64,000 nt of DNA from JBEKCP01 sp049509515 (lineage in GTDB: Bacteria; Planctomycetota; Planctomycetia; Pirellulales; Thermoguttaceae). Below, piece after piece: positions 1-9,129 of the stretch (positions are counted from its first letter, which is position 1; every line of letters begins with the position of its first letter). The stretch covers positions 47,632 through 111,631 of the forward strand of contig JBEKZV010000010.1 of assembly GCA_049509515.1 (NCBI GenBank). The letters are read 5' to 3'. The position numbers were made by a program, and so were the translations under genes. Under the pieces are notes generated by a model that had not been told where the DNA came from, did not search any database, and saw only the letters and a list, made by a program, of their open reading frames with translations.

Positions 1-17
1 TCGAGCCATGAGCCATT

Positions 18-75
18 GAAGCCCGACGCGCAAGCGAGGGAGGGAAACGATTCCCCCCCGTGCGCTTCGGGCTTC
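18..75. repeat. Imperfect inverted repeat downstream of the Tad TPR gene
   Basis: Arms GAAGCCCG (18-25) and CGGGCTTC (68-75) pair, with further GCG, G-rich and C-rich complementarity inside. It lies just beyond the stop of the minus-strand TPR gene, so it could act as a transcript end, but there is no clear T-tract. It looks like a dispersed palindrome rather than a classical terminator. Confidence 0.45.
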
Positions 76-107
76 CACGAGAGGCGTCGTCTTCACCCGC
101 GAGCAGT

Positions 108-1232
108 CTAGCGGGTGCGGGGCAAATAGGGTGGCGCCGAATCGGGGTCGTCCGATTCGACGGGCTGGCGTGCGGCCGGCAAGGGGTTGGCGATCGGCGG
201 CAAACGCTGCAGCCCGCCCGTGCCAGAGTCCGGCGGGTCCTGGGACACGGTGCCCTCCCGGGGCGGCGTGCCGGTCGAGGCCACTCCCGCGGATGGCGAA
301 GGCGACGGCAGGATGCGGATGCTGTTTGCGTCGGGGGCGGGCCATGCGGGCGGAAGCGGCCCGCGGCTGGGCGCGTCGATGCCCGGCGGCTGCGGATTGG
401 ACGCCATGCGCGGTTCTTCCGGCGGCGTGGGGCCATAGTCGGCCGGCCGGCTGGCCGGCATCGCGCCGGCGGCCAGCCGGTCCAGCCATTGCCGCGCCTG
501 CGCCAGGGAAGGATTCAGCCGCAAGGCGACGATGAACTCCTGGGCCGCGGCTTGAGGTTGGCCCTTCTTGTTCAACAGGAAGCCCAAGTTGTAGTGGGCC
601 ACCGCGTCGTCGTAGACGGCGTGCAACTGCAAATAGGCCTCTTGCGGCCGGCCGGCCTCGACCAGGAGCATCGCCATGTTGTTGCGATAGCGGGGTTCGG
701 TGGGGCGCAAGTGGATCGCCCGGTCCTCGGCGCCGATGGCCTCGCGGAGCATTCCGCGGCGGGCGAAGTGGATGGCGAGGTGGTTGAAGACCACCGGCTC
801 GTGGGGATTGGCTTTGGCGGCCCGCTGGTAGAGCCGCAGGGCCTCCTGCGCTTCGCCCAGCCGGTCCTTCAGCCGGGCGTAGCCGAGCAGGGGACGGGTG
901 TCGTTGGGGGCCTCCTGCAAGGCCCGCTTGTACTTCTCCTCCGCCTCGGCGAACTTGCCCGCCTCCTCGAACATCCGCGCAACCGCCACATACAAGTCGA
1001 TCCCCGGCTTTCCCTTGCTCTTGAGCGAGACCGGATCGTCGGAAGTGGAGGGCGGGGCCGGCGTAGGCGTGAAGGCCTGCTTGACACTCGACGAAAAGGA
1101 CTGCCACGCGGACGGCTGCGGAGGGGGATAGACCGTCTGCGCGACGGCCGAAGAGCAGGCCGCGGCCCACAAGCCGGTCAACGCCAGCACCATCAGGCTC
1201 CGAGCCCGTTGCCCTTCGAGCGCAGCGTCCAC
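108..1232 (-). CDS. Secreted TPR-repeat protein of the Tad pilus locus (TadD-like)
   Basis: The product is about 374 residues. I chose the GTG at 1232 because GGGAGGTG lies six bases upstream of it, and because the resulting N-terminus is a good signal peptide: a short Arg-containing start, a hydrophobic stretch, then AACSSAVAQ. At least four tetratricopeptide repeats follow in the middle (motifs such as LLGYARLKDRLGEAQEALRL and PRYRNNMAMLLVEAGRPQEA). The C-terminal 130 residues are Pro/Ser-rich and probably disordered. TPR proteins of the TadD type are accessory factors for Tad pilus assembly, and this gene is last in the minus-strand tad run. The exact role is inferred from position. Confidence 0.85.
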   Translation of the reverse strand: MDAALEGQRARSLMVLALTGLWAAACSSAVAQTVYPPPQPSAWQSFSSSVKQAFTPTPAPPSTSDDPVSLKSKGKPGIDLYVAVARMFEEAGKFAEAEEKYKRALQEAPNDTRPLLGYARLKDRLGEAQEALRLYQRAAKANPHEPVVFNHLAIHFARRGMLREAIGAEDRAIHLRPTEPRYRNNMAMLLVEAGRPQEAYLQLHAVYDDAVAHYNLGFLLNKKGQPQAAAQEFIVALRLNPSLAQARQWLDRLAAGAMPASRPADYGPTPPEEPRMASNPQPPGIDAPSRGPLPPAWPAPDANSIRILPSPSPSAGVASTGTPPREGTVSQDPPDSGTGGLQRLPPIANPLPAARQPVESDDPDSAPPYLPRTR

Positions 1233-1465
1233 GAGGCACCTCCCTGTGCGCAAGGTTTCCGCGGCGGGGACCACCCCGGGTCCATCGACCTGTATCGACC
1301 GGCCGCAGGCGATTTCTGCACCCCAAGTGGCGAGTTGGGTGGGATTTAGCGGATTTGACGGAGGGCGGCGGGCAGTGCGAAAGGCACCAAGAAGCCTGCC
1401 GACCGACCATGCTGCGCACGCTGCCCGACCCGCGCGGAATGGTGCGAAGTCACCCCACCGTCGGG

Positions 1466-2044
1466 CTAATGGGCGCCGCTGAGGCTGCCAGCTCCGCCGC
1501 CCCCGCCGCCCCCGCCGGCGCCGGGCAGCTTCGGCTCGGGAGTGGCCGCCTCGAACTTGCGGTTGACCAGATCAACGCGACTGGCAGGCCAGCCATCGCC
1601 GGGCCGGTTGGACTCGGCGACCGGGACCACTTGCCCGCCGTAGGTGGACTGGGCGACGAACCGTCGCACGGTGGCCAGGCGAGTGGCCGTCTCCGGCGGT
1701 GTGGCTCCCCGGGCCACGAAGACGATCCGATGCTGTTCGGGCGCCTCGTTGAGGACCTCCAGCACCTTTTCCCGCCCGGCCTCGCTCAGCTCGGTGCCGC
1801 CGCTGTCGAAGTGGCCGTCGGCCACCAGGTTCTGGCGCTGCCAGCCGTTGCCGACCATGATGGCAAACGGTTCGCGGACTGCCTGGCGGTCGGGGTAGAC
1901 GAATGGCTCGGGCCAGCAGTTGCGACGCTTGAAGTCCTTCACAATGCCCGTGCAGAAATCGTCAATCGGATTGGCCCAGGCCGGTGCCGTCCAGGCCGTG
2001 ACGAGCAAGAGAACCCATACGCCGCCAATGCGCCGAGAGGCCAT
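1466..2044 (-). CDS. Secreted OmpA-like small protein of the Tad locus
   Basis: The product is 192 residues. The ATG at 2044 has GGAGGG about seven bases upstream. A hydrophobic signal peptide (WVLLLVTAWTAPAWA) is followed by a domain in which HFDSGGTELSEAGREKVLEVL and the later RLATVRRFV resemble the first strand-helix and last helix of OmpA-type peptidoglycan-binding domains. The usual central Asp/Arg peptidoglycan ligands are not obvious. The C-terminus ends in a poly-Gly run. It sits between tadC and the TPR gene and may anchor or stabilise the secretin complex. The OmpA relationship is a motif impression. Confidence 0.7.
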   Translation of the reverse strand: MASRRIGGVWVLLLVTAWTAPAWANPIDDFCTGIVKDFKRRNCWPEPFVYPDRQAVREPFAIMVGNGWQRQNLVADGHFDSGGTELSEAGREKVLEVLNEAPEQHRIVFVARGATPPETATRLATVRRFVAQSTYGGQVVPVAESNRPGDGWPASRVDLVNRKFEAATPEPKLPGAGGGGGGGGAGSLSGAH

Positions 2045-2235
2045 GTTCAAACCCTCCGTGGGAGACCTTCATCGCAGGTATCGGCGGGCGGAGGAAAGCG
2101 GCTGCGGAGAATCTGGCCGCTCCGCGTCAGATTGCCCAATCGCCGCCGTTGAACCCTGCCCACTGCCCACTTCACGCCTTTCGCACGCTTCTCGTCCCGG
2201 TCGCCCGCTCGCGGATATACATCCGCGGCTATTCG

Positions 2236-2270
2236 CCCACTGCCCACTGCCCACTACCCACCGCCTACCC
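2236..2270. repeat. Heptanucleotide tandem repeat (CCCACTG type)
   Basis: Five 7-bp units (CCCACTG, CCCACTG, CCCACTA, CCCACCG, CCTACCC) lie between the tadC stop and the OmpA-like gene. It is one of many 7-bp-period intergenic tracts in the window. Confidence 0.8.
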
Positions 2271-3242
2271 TTGGCCCGACATTTTCGGGAACAAATTACG
2301 GACCATGTCGATGGCGGCGGGCCCGACGAGGATCACGAAGATGCCGGGGAAGATGAACAAGACGAGGGGGAAGATGAGCTTGACGGCGGTTTTGGAGGCC
2401 TTCTCCTCGGCAAGCTGGCGCCGCCGGGTCCGCATGGAGTCGCTTTGCACCCGCAGGGCCTGGGAGACGCTGGCGCCGAATCGCTCGGCCTGGATGAGGA
2501 CGGCGGCCAGGCCGCGGAGGTCGGCCACGTCGGTCCGCGTTCCCAATTCGCGGAGGGCGTCGGCCCGGCCCCGCCCCATCTGGAGCTGGAAGTTCGTGAC
2601 GGCCAGCTCTTCGCTCAGCACGCGGTAGCTGTTTTTCATTTCATCGCAGACCTTTCGCATGGCCTGATCCAGGCCCAGGCCGGCCTCGACGCAGACGACC
2701 ATCATGTCCAGGGCGTCGGGCAGGGCGAGGAAGATGGCCTGTTTGCGTTTCCTGCCGATCCAGCCGACGGTCAGGTCGGGGAGGTAGAAGAGGACGGCGG
2801 CGATGACCGCGGTCCAAAGCAGCGCGCCCAGGTCGGCCCCGCGCAGCAGCAGGGTGACGCCGCCCGCGCAGAACAGACCGACCATCAGCCCGGAGAACTT
2901 CAACCCCAGGAACAGGCCAACGGACCCTTCGCTGCGGAAGCCGGCGGCGTTCAAGCGGGTGCGGAGCTTGCCCATCTCCGCCGCGTTCTTGGGGGTCAAC
3001 GGCTTGGTCAGGGCGGTGGTCCTGGCGAGGACCTTGGTGACGGTGTCCGATTGTTTCAGGAGGCTTTCGGCCTGCCGCTTGCGGCGCTGGCGGGGATTCT
3101 TCAGGTCGGCCAGGCGTTCCACGACCCGCGGCTTGCTGGCGGCGATCCGCTCCAGCGCCCACCAGGACAAGGCCGCGAACGTGCCGAACAGCGCCAGCGG
3201 CAGGAGGTCTACCAGGGTGAACAGGTTGTCGGCAAGGAGCAC
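2265..3242 (-). CDS. tadC: Tad pilus inner-membrane platform protein TadC
   Basis: A type II secretion F (T2SSF) family protein of 325 residues. The frame is open further upstream, but the GTG at 3242 lies only 5 bases past the tadB stop and has AAGG upstream, so coupled translation from here is preferred. Features in order: an N-terminal hydrophobic segment, a charged cytoplasmic part, a membrane pair (GLFLGLKFSGLMVGLF, WTAVIAAVLFYLP), the conserved T2SSF stretch LPDALDMMVVCVEAGLGLDQ, and a C-terminal hairpin (IFPLVLFIFPGIFVILVG). With TadB it forms the platform on which the CpaF ATPase works. Confidence 0.93.
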   Translation of the reverse strand: MLLADNLFTLVDLLPLALFGTFAALSWWALERIAASKPRVVERLADLKNPRQRRKRQAESLLKQSDTVTKVLARTTALTKPLTPKNAAEMGKLRTRLNAAGFRSEGSVGLFLGLKFSGLMVGLFCAGGVTLLLRGADLGALLWTAVIAAVLFYLPDLTVGWIGRKRKQAIFLALPDALDMMVVCVEAGLGLDQAMRKVCDEMKNSYRVLSEELAVTNFQLQMGRGRADALRELGTRTDVADLRGLAAVLIQAERFGASVSQALRVQSDSMRTRRRQLAEEKASKTAVKLIFPLVLFIFPGIFVILVGPAAIDMVRNLFPKMSGQG

Positions 3243-3247
3243 GGCGA

Positions 3248-4219
3248 TTAGACCTTGATGTTGACGATCTTGCGGATCACCAGGGCGCCGAGGACCTGCA
3301 TGGCCACGGCGATGGCGAGCATCTTCTTGCCGGCCGGATCGGTGAACAGGACCGAGACGTACTTGGGATTGAGCTCGTAGACGGCCAGGAGCAGGACCAG
3401 CGGCAGGCCCATCAGGACGACACCGGACATGCGTCCTTCGCCGGTCAGGGCCTGGACTTGGCCCCAGATGCGGAAGCGGTCGCGGATCAGCGAGCTGATC
3501 TTGTCGAGGATTTCGGCCAGGTCGCCGCCCGTCTGCCGCTGGAGGATCACGGCCGTGGTAAAGAACTTCAGGTCGAGGTTGGGGACCCGGTCGCACAGCA
3601 TCTTGAGGCTTTCGTCCAGGGGGATGCCCAGGTTCTGTTCCTCGAAGACGCGGTTGAATTCTTTGCTGATGGGGGCGGGCATTTCGACGGCCACCGCGTT
3701 GAACCCGAAGGCGAGGCTTTGCCCGGACCGCAGGGCCCGGCCCAGCATCTCCAAGGCGTCGGGCAGTTGGCCGGCGAAGGCCTTCAGCCGCTTGCGGCGG
3801 CGATGGAGGACCCAGGTCGGCGGCAGCGCTCCCAGGACGAGGGCCGGCAGCGGAATCAAGGCGGGATGGGCCCGCACGACGGCCATCATCCCCGCGCCGC
3901 TGACGGCCAGGATCGCGGAGATCGCCACGAGCTTCCCCACGCTCAGCGAGACGTCCGCTTGCTCGAAGAGCAACTCGACGTTGCCGAAGCGTTCCAGGAG
4001 CGTATGGAGGAAGCCGGCGGCGTCGTCCAAGGGGCGGGCCAGCAGGCTGCCTTCCTTCAGGGTGCTACTGCGTCCGCCCTGCGGCGGGGCGGCGCCGGTC
4101 AGCAGGTCGAGGCGGTTTTCCGCGCGGGTGGCGCCCTTGCCGCCCATCAGCAGGGCCGCTCCCCCCACCAGGGTCGCCACGCCGAAAAACGCGATCATGC
4201 CCAAGAGCAACCCAGACAC
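3248..4219 (-). CDS. tadB: Tad pilus inner-membrane platform protein TadB
   Basis: A T2SSF-family protein of 323 residues. The GTG at 4219 is supported by GGAGGA eight bases upstream. It has an N-terminal TM segment, a second membrane pair near residues 90-130, the T2SSF core (QLPDALEMLGRALRSGQSL, FFTTAVILQRQTGGDLAEIL), and two C-terminal TM segments. It pairs with TadC. The ribosome-binding site lies in one arm of a 14-bp direct repeat that flanks an inserted element, so the original coupling to cpaF has been separated by about 99 bp. Confidence 0.94.
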   Translation of the reverse strand: MSGLLLGMIAFFGVATLVGGAALLMGGKGATRAENRLDLLTGAAPPQGGRSSTLKEGSLLARPLDDAAGFLHTLLERFGNVELLFEQADVSLSVGKLVAISAILAVSGAGMMAVVRAHPALIPLPALVLGALPPTWVLHRRRKRLKAFAGQLPDALEMLGRALRSGQSLAFGFNAVAVEMPAPISKEFNRVFEEQNLGIPLDESLKMLCDRVPNLDLKFFTTAVILQRQTGGDLAEILDKISSLIRDRFRIWGQVQALTGEGRMSGVVLMGLPLVLLLAVYELNPKYVSVLFTDPAGKKMLAIAVAMQVLGALVIRKIVNIKV

Positions 4220-4222
4220 GCG

Positions 4223-4335
4223 CTAGTCCTCCAACACAGGAAAAGGGGACAGTCCCCATTTGCCGGAACGGCCCGGAGGGTGCTTCGCACAAATGGGGAC
4301 TGTCCCCTTTTTCCGCATGCCCTAGTCCTCCAACA
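4223..4335. repeat. REP-like palindromic element (copy 1) flanked by 14-bp direct repeats, inserted between cpaF and tadB
   Basis: CTAGTCCTCCAACA occurs at 4223-4236 and again at 4322-4335. Between the copies sits a palindrome whose arms are AAAAGGGGACAGTCCCCATT (from 4241) and its complement (to 4312). A 72-bp core (4241-4312) is identical to 20130-20201. The direct repeat contains the last codons and TAG stop of cpaF and the ribosome-binding site of tadB. It looks like a non-autonomous insertion with target duplication. The mobilising enzyme is not in the window. Confidence 0.85.
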
Positions 4336-5641
4336 TTACCCGCTCGCGGAAGGCGCTGGACGGCAGTCGGACCCCGGCCGACTCGAGCCGGGACATGAAC
4401 GTCGGCCGCACGCCGGTGGCCAGGAATTTGCCGTGGGCCCGGCCCGTCTCGTCGACGCCCTCCTGCTCGAAGCGGTAAATGTCCTGCATGACGACCGTGT
4501 CCTGCTCCATGCCCACGACCTCGGTAATGTACGTGATCTTTCGCGGTCCGCCCTGCAGGCGGCTGGCCTGGACCACAAGGTCCACGGCGCTGGCGATCTG
4601 CGTCCGCATGGCTTTCAGGGGCAGCTCGAAGCCGGCCATCATGATCATGGTTTCCAGGCGGGCCAAGGTGTCGCGGGGCGTGTTGGCGTGGATCGTCGTT
4701 AGCGAGCCCTCGTGGCCGGTGTTCATGGCCTGGAGCATGTCCAGGGCCTCCGGCCCGCGGCACTCGCCGATGATGATCCGTTCGGGCCGCATGCGCAGGG
4801 CGTTGCGCACGAGGTCGGTCGCCGAGATCGCCCCCTTGCCCTCGATGTTCGCCGGCCGCGTCTCCAGGCGGACCACGTGGTCCTGCTGGAGCTGCAGCTC
4901 CGCCGCGTCCTCGATGGTCACGATGCGGTCCGTGTTGGGAATGAAGCTCGACAGCGTGTTCAGGAGCGTGGTCTTGCCCGAGCCCGTCCCCCCGGAAATG
5001 ATGATGTTCAGCCGGGCCTTGATCGCCCCCTCCAGGAGCATGACCATCTCCGGCGTGAATGCCCGGTAATTCAAGAGGTCCTCGAGCTTCAGCGGGTTGG
5101 TGCCGAACCGCCGAATCGAGACGCACGCCCCGTCCAGCGCCAGCGGCGGAATGATCGCGTTGAAACGCGAGCCGTCGGACATGCGGGCATCGACCATCGG
5201 GCAGGTCTCGTCGACGCGCCGGCCCACCTTGGAGATGATGCGGTCGACGATCTGCATCAGGTGGTCGTTGTCGCGGAAGACCACGCTCGTCTTCTCGACC
5301 TTGCCGCGCCGCTCGACATAGGTGGCCTTCGGCCCGTTGATGAGGATGTCGCTGATGGTCGGGTCTTTCAAGAGCACCTCCAGCGGTCCCAGGCCGAACG
5401 TCTCGTCGAGCACCTCGCTGACCAACTGGTCGCGCTCCGTGCGGTTCAGCAGCGTGTCCTCGCTGTCGCACAGGTGCTCGACGACCAGCCGGATCTCGCG
5501 GCGCAACACTTCGCCGTCCAGCTCGCCCACCTTCGTCAGGTCGAGCTTGTCAACCAGCTTGCTGTGGATCCGCTGCTTCAGCTCCTCCAGGCTGTGATCC
5601 TTGGAGTCGGACGACCGCAGCGGCGGCGTTAGTCGCGGCAT
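4322..5641 (-). CDS. cpaF: Tad pilus assembly ATPase CpaF/TadA
   Basis: A hexameric secretion ATPase of 439 residues. The N-terminal helical region is followed by the conserved PTISDILINGP (about residues 94-104). Walker A is GGTGSGKTT (217-225), the Walker B region is RIIIGECRGPE with Glu292, and the His box is GHEGSLTTIHAN. Length and motif order match CpaF/TadA. It powers Flp pilus extension and retraction at the inner membrane through TadB and TadC. It starts at ATG 5641 with only a weak AGGG upstream. The final codons ATG TTG GAG GAC TAG carry the sequence that originally also served as the tadB ribosome-binding site. Confidence 0.95.
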   Translation of the reverse strand: MPRLTPPLRSSDSKDHSLEELKQRIHSKLVDKLDLTKVGELDGEVLRREIRLVVEHLCDSEDTLLNRTERDQLVSEVLDETFGLGPLEVLLKDPTISDILINGPKATYVERRGKVEKTSVVFRDNDHLMQIVDRIISKVGRRVDETCPMVDARMSDGSRFNAIIPPLALDGACVSIRRFGTNPLKLEDLLNYRAFTPEMVMLLEGAIKARLNIIISGGTGSGKTTLLNTLSSFIPNTDRIVTIEDAAELQLQQDHVVRLETRPANIEGKGAISATDLVRNALRMRPERIIIGECRGPEALDMLQAMNTGHEGSLTTIHANTPRDTLARLETMIMMAGFELPLKAMRTQIASAVDLVVQASRLQGGPRKITYITEVVGMEQDTVVMQDIYRFEQEGVDETGRAHGKFLATGVRPTFMSRLESAGVRLPSSAFRERVMLED

Positions 5642-5946
5642 GGATGGAACCCTGTCCGAATCTGCCGACCTGCCATCAAGGCACGCTGGAACACATGGGG
5701 ACGACCCGCACGGTCGGGCAGTCCGGGCGCTCCAGGAAAAGATAGCTTACGGAACGGCGGAAGGCAGTGGGCGGGGAGCAGTGGGCAGATCGCCGCGAGC
5801 GGGTGGCAGCGGTGGCAGCGGTGGCAGTGGTGAGAACAGTGGCAACGGGGTGGTGGGAGCCCGAGGCGTGACAGAGGTACGCGGCTGAGAGAAGAAACAC
5901 CGCGCCCCGTGCTCGGTACGGGGTACTCAGTGCTCGCTGCGATCGC
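5642..5946. other. Intergenic region between cpaF and cpaE, no gene seen
   Basis: About 305 bases. It contains a short 9-bp tandem repeat (GGTGGCAGC and variants, about 5811-5840) and no frame with protein-like composition. No strong promoter or terminator was recognised. Confidence 0.6.
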
Positions 5947-7164
5947 TCACTTGCCGCTCTTGGCCGGCCAGAGCCGGAACAGGCCGCCCAGCGCGGACTT
6001 CTTCGCGCCGGCCTGCGGGCCCTCGGCCTTCGGCTCACCGCACAGCGCCGCCGCCAGGGCCACCAAGGACTGGGTGACTGCCGCCTTCGGCGATTGCTCG
6101 ATGACCGGGATGCCGTTGTTGCGGGCCTCGATCATCGTGCGGTAGTCGTTGGGAAGCTGCCAGAAGACCTCCTTGCCGATGGTTTCCTCCGCCTTCTTGA
6201 GGGTGATGTGGCCGGTCTCCAGGCCCGCGCGGTTGACGAGGATCTTGACCTTCTCCGCAATCCCGCCCATCTGGTTGAACGACGTCATCAAGCGGACCAC
6301 GTTCCGCAGGCACGGCAGGTCGAGCTGCGTGACCAGCAGGATGTGGTTGGCCATTTCCAGAGCGACCATGTCCAGCGGGGTGTAGCCCTTCGAGAGATCG
6401 AGCACCAGGTGGGTGAAGGTCGCCTTCAGCAGTCCGATCACCCGCCGCAGGTCGTCGGCGCCCACCAGACCGGCGTCCTCCAGTTGCACGGGGCGCGGCA
6501 GCAGGTACACGCCGGAGGCGTGCTTGGTCAACGACCGCTTCAGCAGGCTGAAGTCGAGGCGGGTGACGTTCTGGGCCACGTCGACCAGGGTGTAGTCGGG
6601 AATGGCGTCCAGGAAGATGTCGGCGTCCCCCAGGCAGAGGTCGAGGTCGACCAGGGTCACGGAGTTCTCCGGCCGCTGGGCCAGCGTGCAGGCGAGGTTG
6701 ACGGCCAGGCTGGTGGTGCCCACCCCGCCGAGCACGCCCGCCACGGCCACGACCTGGCTGGCGCGGAGGCGGTTCTCGCCCGTCCCCAGCCGCCGCTCGC
6801 TGATCCGTCCCAAGGCGGCCAAGAGGTCCTCGATCCGCACGGGCTGGGTCAAGAACTCCTTGGCCCCCGCGCGGATCGCGCGGAGGATCAAGTGCCCGTC
6901 GTTGGAGGAACTCGTCACCAGCACCGCGCACCGCGGGGAGTTTTCCGCGATGCGGCCCACGAGATCCAGGGCCTTCTCCGGGTTGGCGTCCAGGTCCACC
7001 AGGCCGATGTCCGGGTTGGTCTGGCTCACCACGTCGCTGAAGAATTCGTAGCGGGAGCACTCCGCCTCCAGCCAGACCATGTCCATGCCCAAGAGCATGG
7101 CCTTCAGCGCCTCGCGCTTGGTGTCGTCAGGATCGACGATCGCTAGCCGCAGGACATTGGTCAT
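5947..7164 (-). CDS. cpaE: Tad locus ATPase CpaE/TadZ (receiver-like plus MinD-like)
   Basis: I take the ATG at 7164, giving MTNVLRLAIVDPDD and 405 residues; the frame is open 19 codons further up. Residues 1-125 have the shape of a response-regulator receiver (VDPDD, DIGLVDLDANP, VLVTSSSNDG, GAKEFLTQPV). A MinD/ParA-type domain follows with an atypical Walker A, GVLGGVGTTSLAVNLA, which lacks the deviant ParA lysine, as is common in TadZ. Later come VDLDLCLGDADIFL and LVNRAGLETGHI. TadZ proteins localise the pilus machine at the pole or membrane. The C-terminus is Ala/Gly/Lys-rich. Confidence 0.92.
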   Translation of the reverse strand: MTNVLRLAIVDPDDTKREALKAMLLGMDMVWLEAECSRYEFFSDVVSQTNPDIGLVDLDANPEKALDLVGRIAENSPRCAVLVTSSSNDGHLILRAIRAGAKEFLTQPVRIEDLLAALGRISERRLGTGENRLRASQVVAVAGVLGGVGTTSLAVNLACTLAQRPENSVTLVDLDLCLGDADIFLDAIPDYTLVDVAQNVTRLDFSLLKRSLTKHASGVYLLPRPVQLEDAGLVGADDLRRVIGLLKATFTHLVLDLSKGYTPLDMVALEMANHILLVTQLDLPCLRNVVRLMTSFNQMGGIAEKVKILVNRAGLETGHITLKKAEETIGKEVFWQLPNDYRTMIEARNNGIPVIEQSPKAAVTQSLVALAAALCGEPKAEGPQAGAKKSALGGLFRLWPAKSGK

Positions 7165-7337
7165 GGCAATTTCCCGCTCCCGCTGGCGCGAGAGGCGTCC
7201 AACCGTATCGCTCCGGATCATCAGGCCCCCGGCCCGACGCGCCTCACGCCCGGGCGGACCATGCTGGGCACAGTGTGCGGGTCGCGCACGGCGGCGCCGC
7301 CGACAAAAAGGCCAGGACCAGCGGGCTACTGGGCGTT

Positions 7338-7362
7338 GGGCCGACCGGCTTTCCGTCGGCCC
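7338..7362. terminator. Possible hairpin between cpaC and cpaE
   Basis: GGGCCGAC (7338-7345) pairs perfectly with GTCGGCCC (7355-7362) around a 9-base loop. It lies just past the cpaC stop on the minus strand. No T-tract follows on the minus strand, so it may only attenuate or stabilise the message. Confidence 0.35.
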
Positions 7363-7369
7363 GGCCTCT

Positions 7370-9106
7370 TTACTCTACTACATCGTAGCCTGTGGGGCCG
7401 AGGAAAGGCGGCTCCGCGGGGCAGCCTCCGGGGCTCGCCTCGGCGGCGGGGGTGGCGGGCCCGGCGACGGGGATTTGCGGCCTGGAGGGGAGGTACGCAT
7501 TATCGGGTCCCTGCGGCGCGGCGGGCGGGCTGCCCGGCGCCCCGGCCGGGATCCCCGCCGGGGTCGGGACGCCCACGATCGGGGCGGGCCCGGCCGGGCC
7601 CGTCGCCTGCCCGACGGCCATGGCACAGCCGGCGGCGTCGGTCCCGTTGCCGGCGGGGCAGCAGCGCGGCACCTCCAGGTGCCCCTTGAAGAACAACTCG
7701 CAATCGCTGGGATCCGCGGTATTCATTCCCGGCCCGCACGGCGGCACCTGGCTGGCGTCCATCGCATCCACGAACTCCGGCGTGACCAGCACCAGCAGCT
7801 CGATCTCGTTGAGTTTGTGCTGCTTCGTTCCGAACAGGGCCCCCAAGTACGGGATTTCGCTGAGCCACGGGATGCCGCTGCTGGTGGCATCGACTTGCTG
7901 CTGCACCAGCCCGGCGATGGCCAGCGTCTGGCCGGCCCGCAACTCCACGCCCGTCTCGACCTCGCTCAGCGTTATGGCGGGAATGCCCTGCACGCCGTTG
8001 GCGTCGTCCCGCTGGCTGACCCGCGGCCGGACCTCCAAGCGGATGCGGCCGCCCCCCAGCACGATCGGCACGAAGTCCAGGCGGGTGCCGTACTCCTTCC
8101 AACCGACCGTCGTGCCGGTGATGTTGCTCGTCGTGTAGCCGAACTCGCCGCCGGAGGTGAAGTAGGCGGGCCGGCCGCTGATGGCCGTCAGGTTCGGCTC
8201 GGCGAGGACTTTCGACAGGCCGTCCTGGCGGAGGGCGCTCAGGACGCCGAAGAACGCGCTGTTGTTGTGGAACACGAAGGCGCTGATCCCCTGCTGGGGG
8301 CTGATGTTGATGGCGGGGATGCCGTTGGCCAGCGACGTCCCGATCAGGCCGCTGGCCCCCGACGCGAGCACGTTGCCGTTGGTGACCTTGGCCCAATCGA
8401 AGCCGAAGTTCCGCAGCTTCGTCCGCGAGACCTGCATGAACTTGACGTGCAGGACGACCTGCTGCACGCCGCTGACGGTCATGTTGTTGATGATCTTGCC
8501 GTCGCCGTAAACGGCTTCGGCGATGGCGATGATCTTCGGGACGGCATCCTGCTGGTCGACGCTGCCTTTGATGATCACTTTCTGGCCGACCGGCGTCACC
8601 GTGAGGGCCGTCTTGGGAAACTGGGCGCGGAGCACCGCGCACAGTTGGCGGGCGTCGCCCAGGACCATGACGTCGATGGTGTACACCTGTGTCTTGTCCG
8701 CACCCCAGAGGGTCACCCGGGTCAAACCCGCCTTCTTCGCGGCGATCTGCACCTGGTTGGGCGAGAGCGGCACCAGGTCCAGCACCTCCGGGTTGTCCAC
8801 CTGCGCCTGGGGGATCTTCTGGTCGAGGGTCAGGATTCGGCTGGAGTTGACGGACATCTCCAGGTGGTCATTGAGGGCCCGGACCCGATAGAGGAGCGGG
8901 GGCTGAGTGGCCGGCGGAGCGGCCGGCTCGACGTCGCCGGCCTGCGGGCTTGCGGCCGGGGCGCCGCCGGGCGCGAGCACCGCGGCCGGAACCGTACCCC
9001 GCGCGACAGGCGGCGGCTGCGCCCGCAACGGCTCCGCCGCCCCGAGAGCGCCCAATACCGCCAAGATAACGCCCGGCAACCGCAACCTTCCTGGCATGTG
9101 CCTCAT
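7370..9106 (-). CDS. cpaC: Tad outer-membrane secretin CpaC/RcpA
   Basis: A 578-residue secretin. The signal peptide (LPGVILAVLGALGAAEPLRAQ) is followed by an N-terminal pilus-specific domain (NSSRILTLDQKIPQAQVDNP). A BON-like stretch (VTPVGQKVIIKGSVDQQDA) precedes the secretin core, which ends in the family signature around VDATSSGIPWLSEIPYLGAL and ELLVLVTPEFVDAM. The last 150 residues are Pro/Gly/Ala-rich with several Cys (PRCCPAGNG), an extension beyond the usual fold. GGAGG lies about 10 bases before ATG 9106; the ATG three codons later is an alternative. It forms the outer-membrane channel for the Flp pilus. Confidence 0.94.
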   Translation of the reverse strand: MRHMPGRLRLPGVILAVLGALGAAEPLRAQPPPVARGTVPAAVLAPGGAPAASPQAGDVEPAAPPATQPPLLYRVRALNDHLEMSVNSSRILTLDQKIPQAQVDNPEVLDLVPLSPNQVQIAAKKAGLTRVTLWGADKTQVYTIDVMVLGDARQLCAVLRAQFPKTALTVTPVGQKVIIKGSVDQQDAVPKIIAIAEAVYGDGKIINNMTVSGVQQVVLHVKFMQVSRTKLRNFGFDWAKVTNGNVLASGASGLIGTSLANGIPAINISPQQGISAFVFHNNSAFFGVLSALRQDGLSKVLAEPNLTAISGRPAYFTSGGEFGYTTSNITGTTVGWKEYGTRLDFVPIVLGGGRIRLEVRPRVSQRDDANGVQGIPAITLSEVETGVELRAGQTLAIAGLVQQQVDATSSGIPWLSEIPYLGALFGTKQHKLNEIELLVLVTPEFVDAMDASQVPPCGPGMNTADPSDCELFFKGHLEVPRCCPAGNGTDAAGCAMAVGQATGPAGPAPIVGVPTPAGIPAGAPGSPPAAPQGPDNAYLPSRPQIPVAGPATPAAEASPGGCPAEPPFLGPTGYDVVE

Positions 9107-9129
9107 CTTCCTTGACCCTCCCCGCCGTA

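Noticed and set aside
4241..4312. Intrinsic terminator between cpaF and tadB
   Set aside because: The palindrome with flanking A/T runs looks like one, but the identical copy at 20130 and the flanking direct repeats show it is an inserted element; any terminator effect would be secondary.
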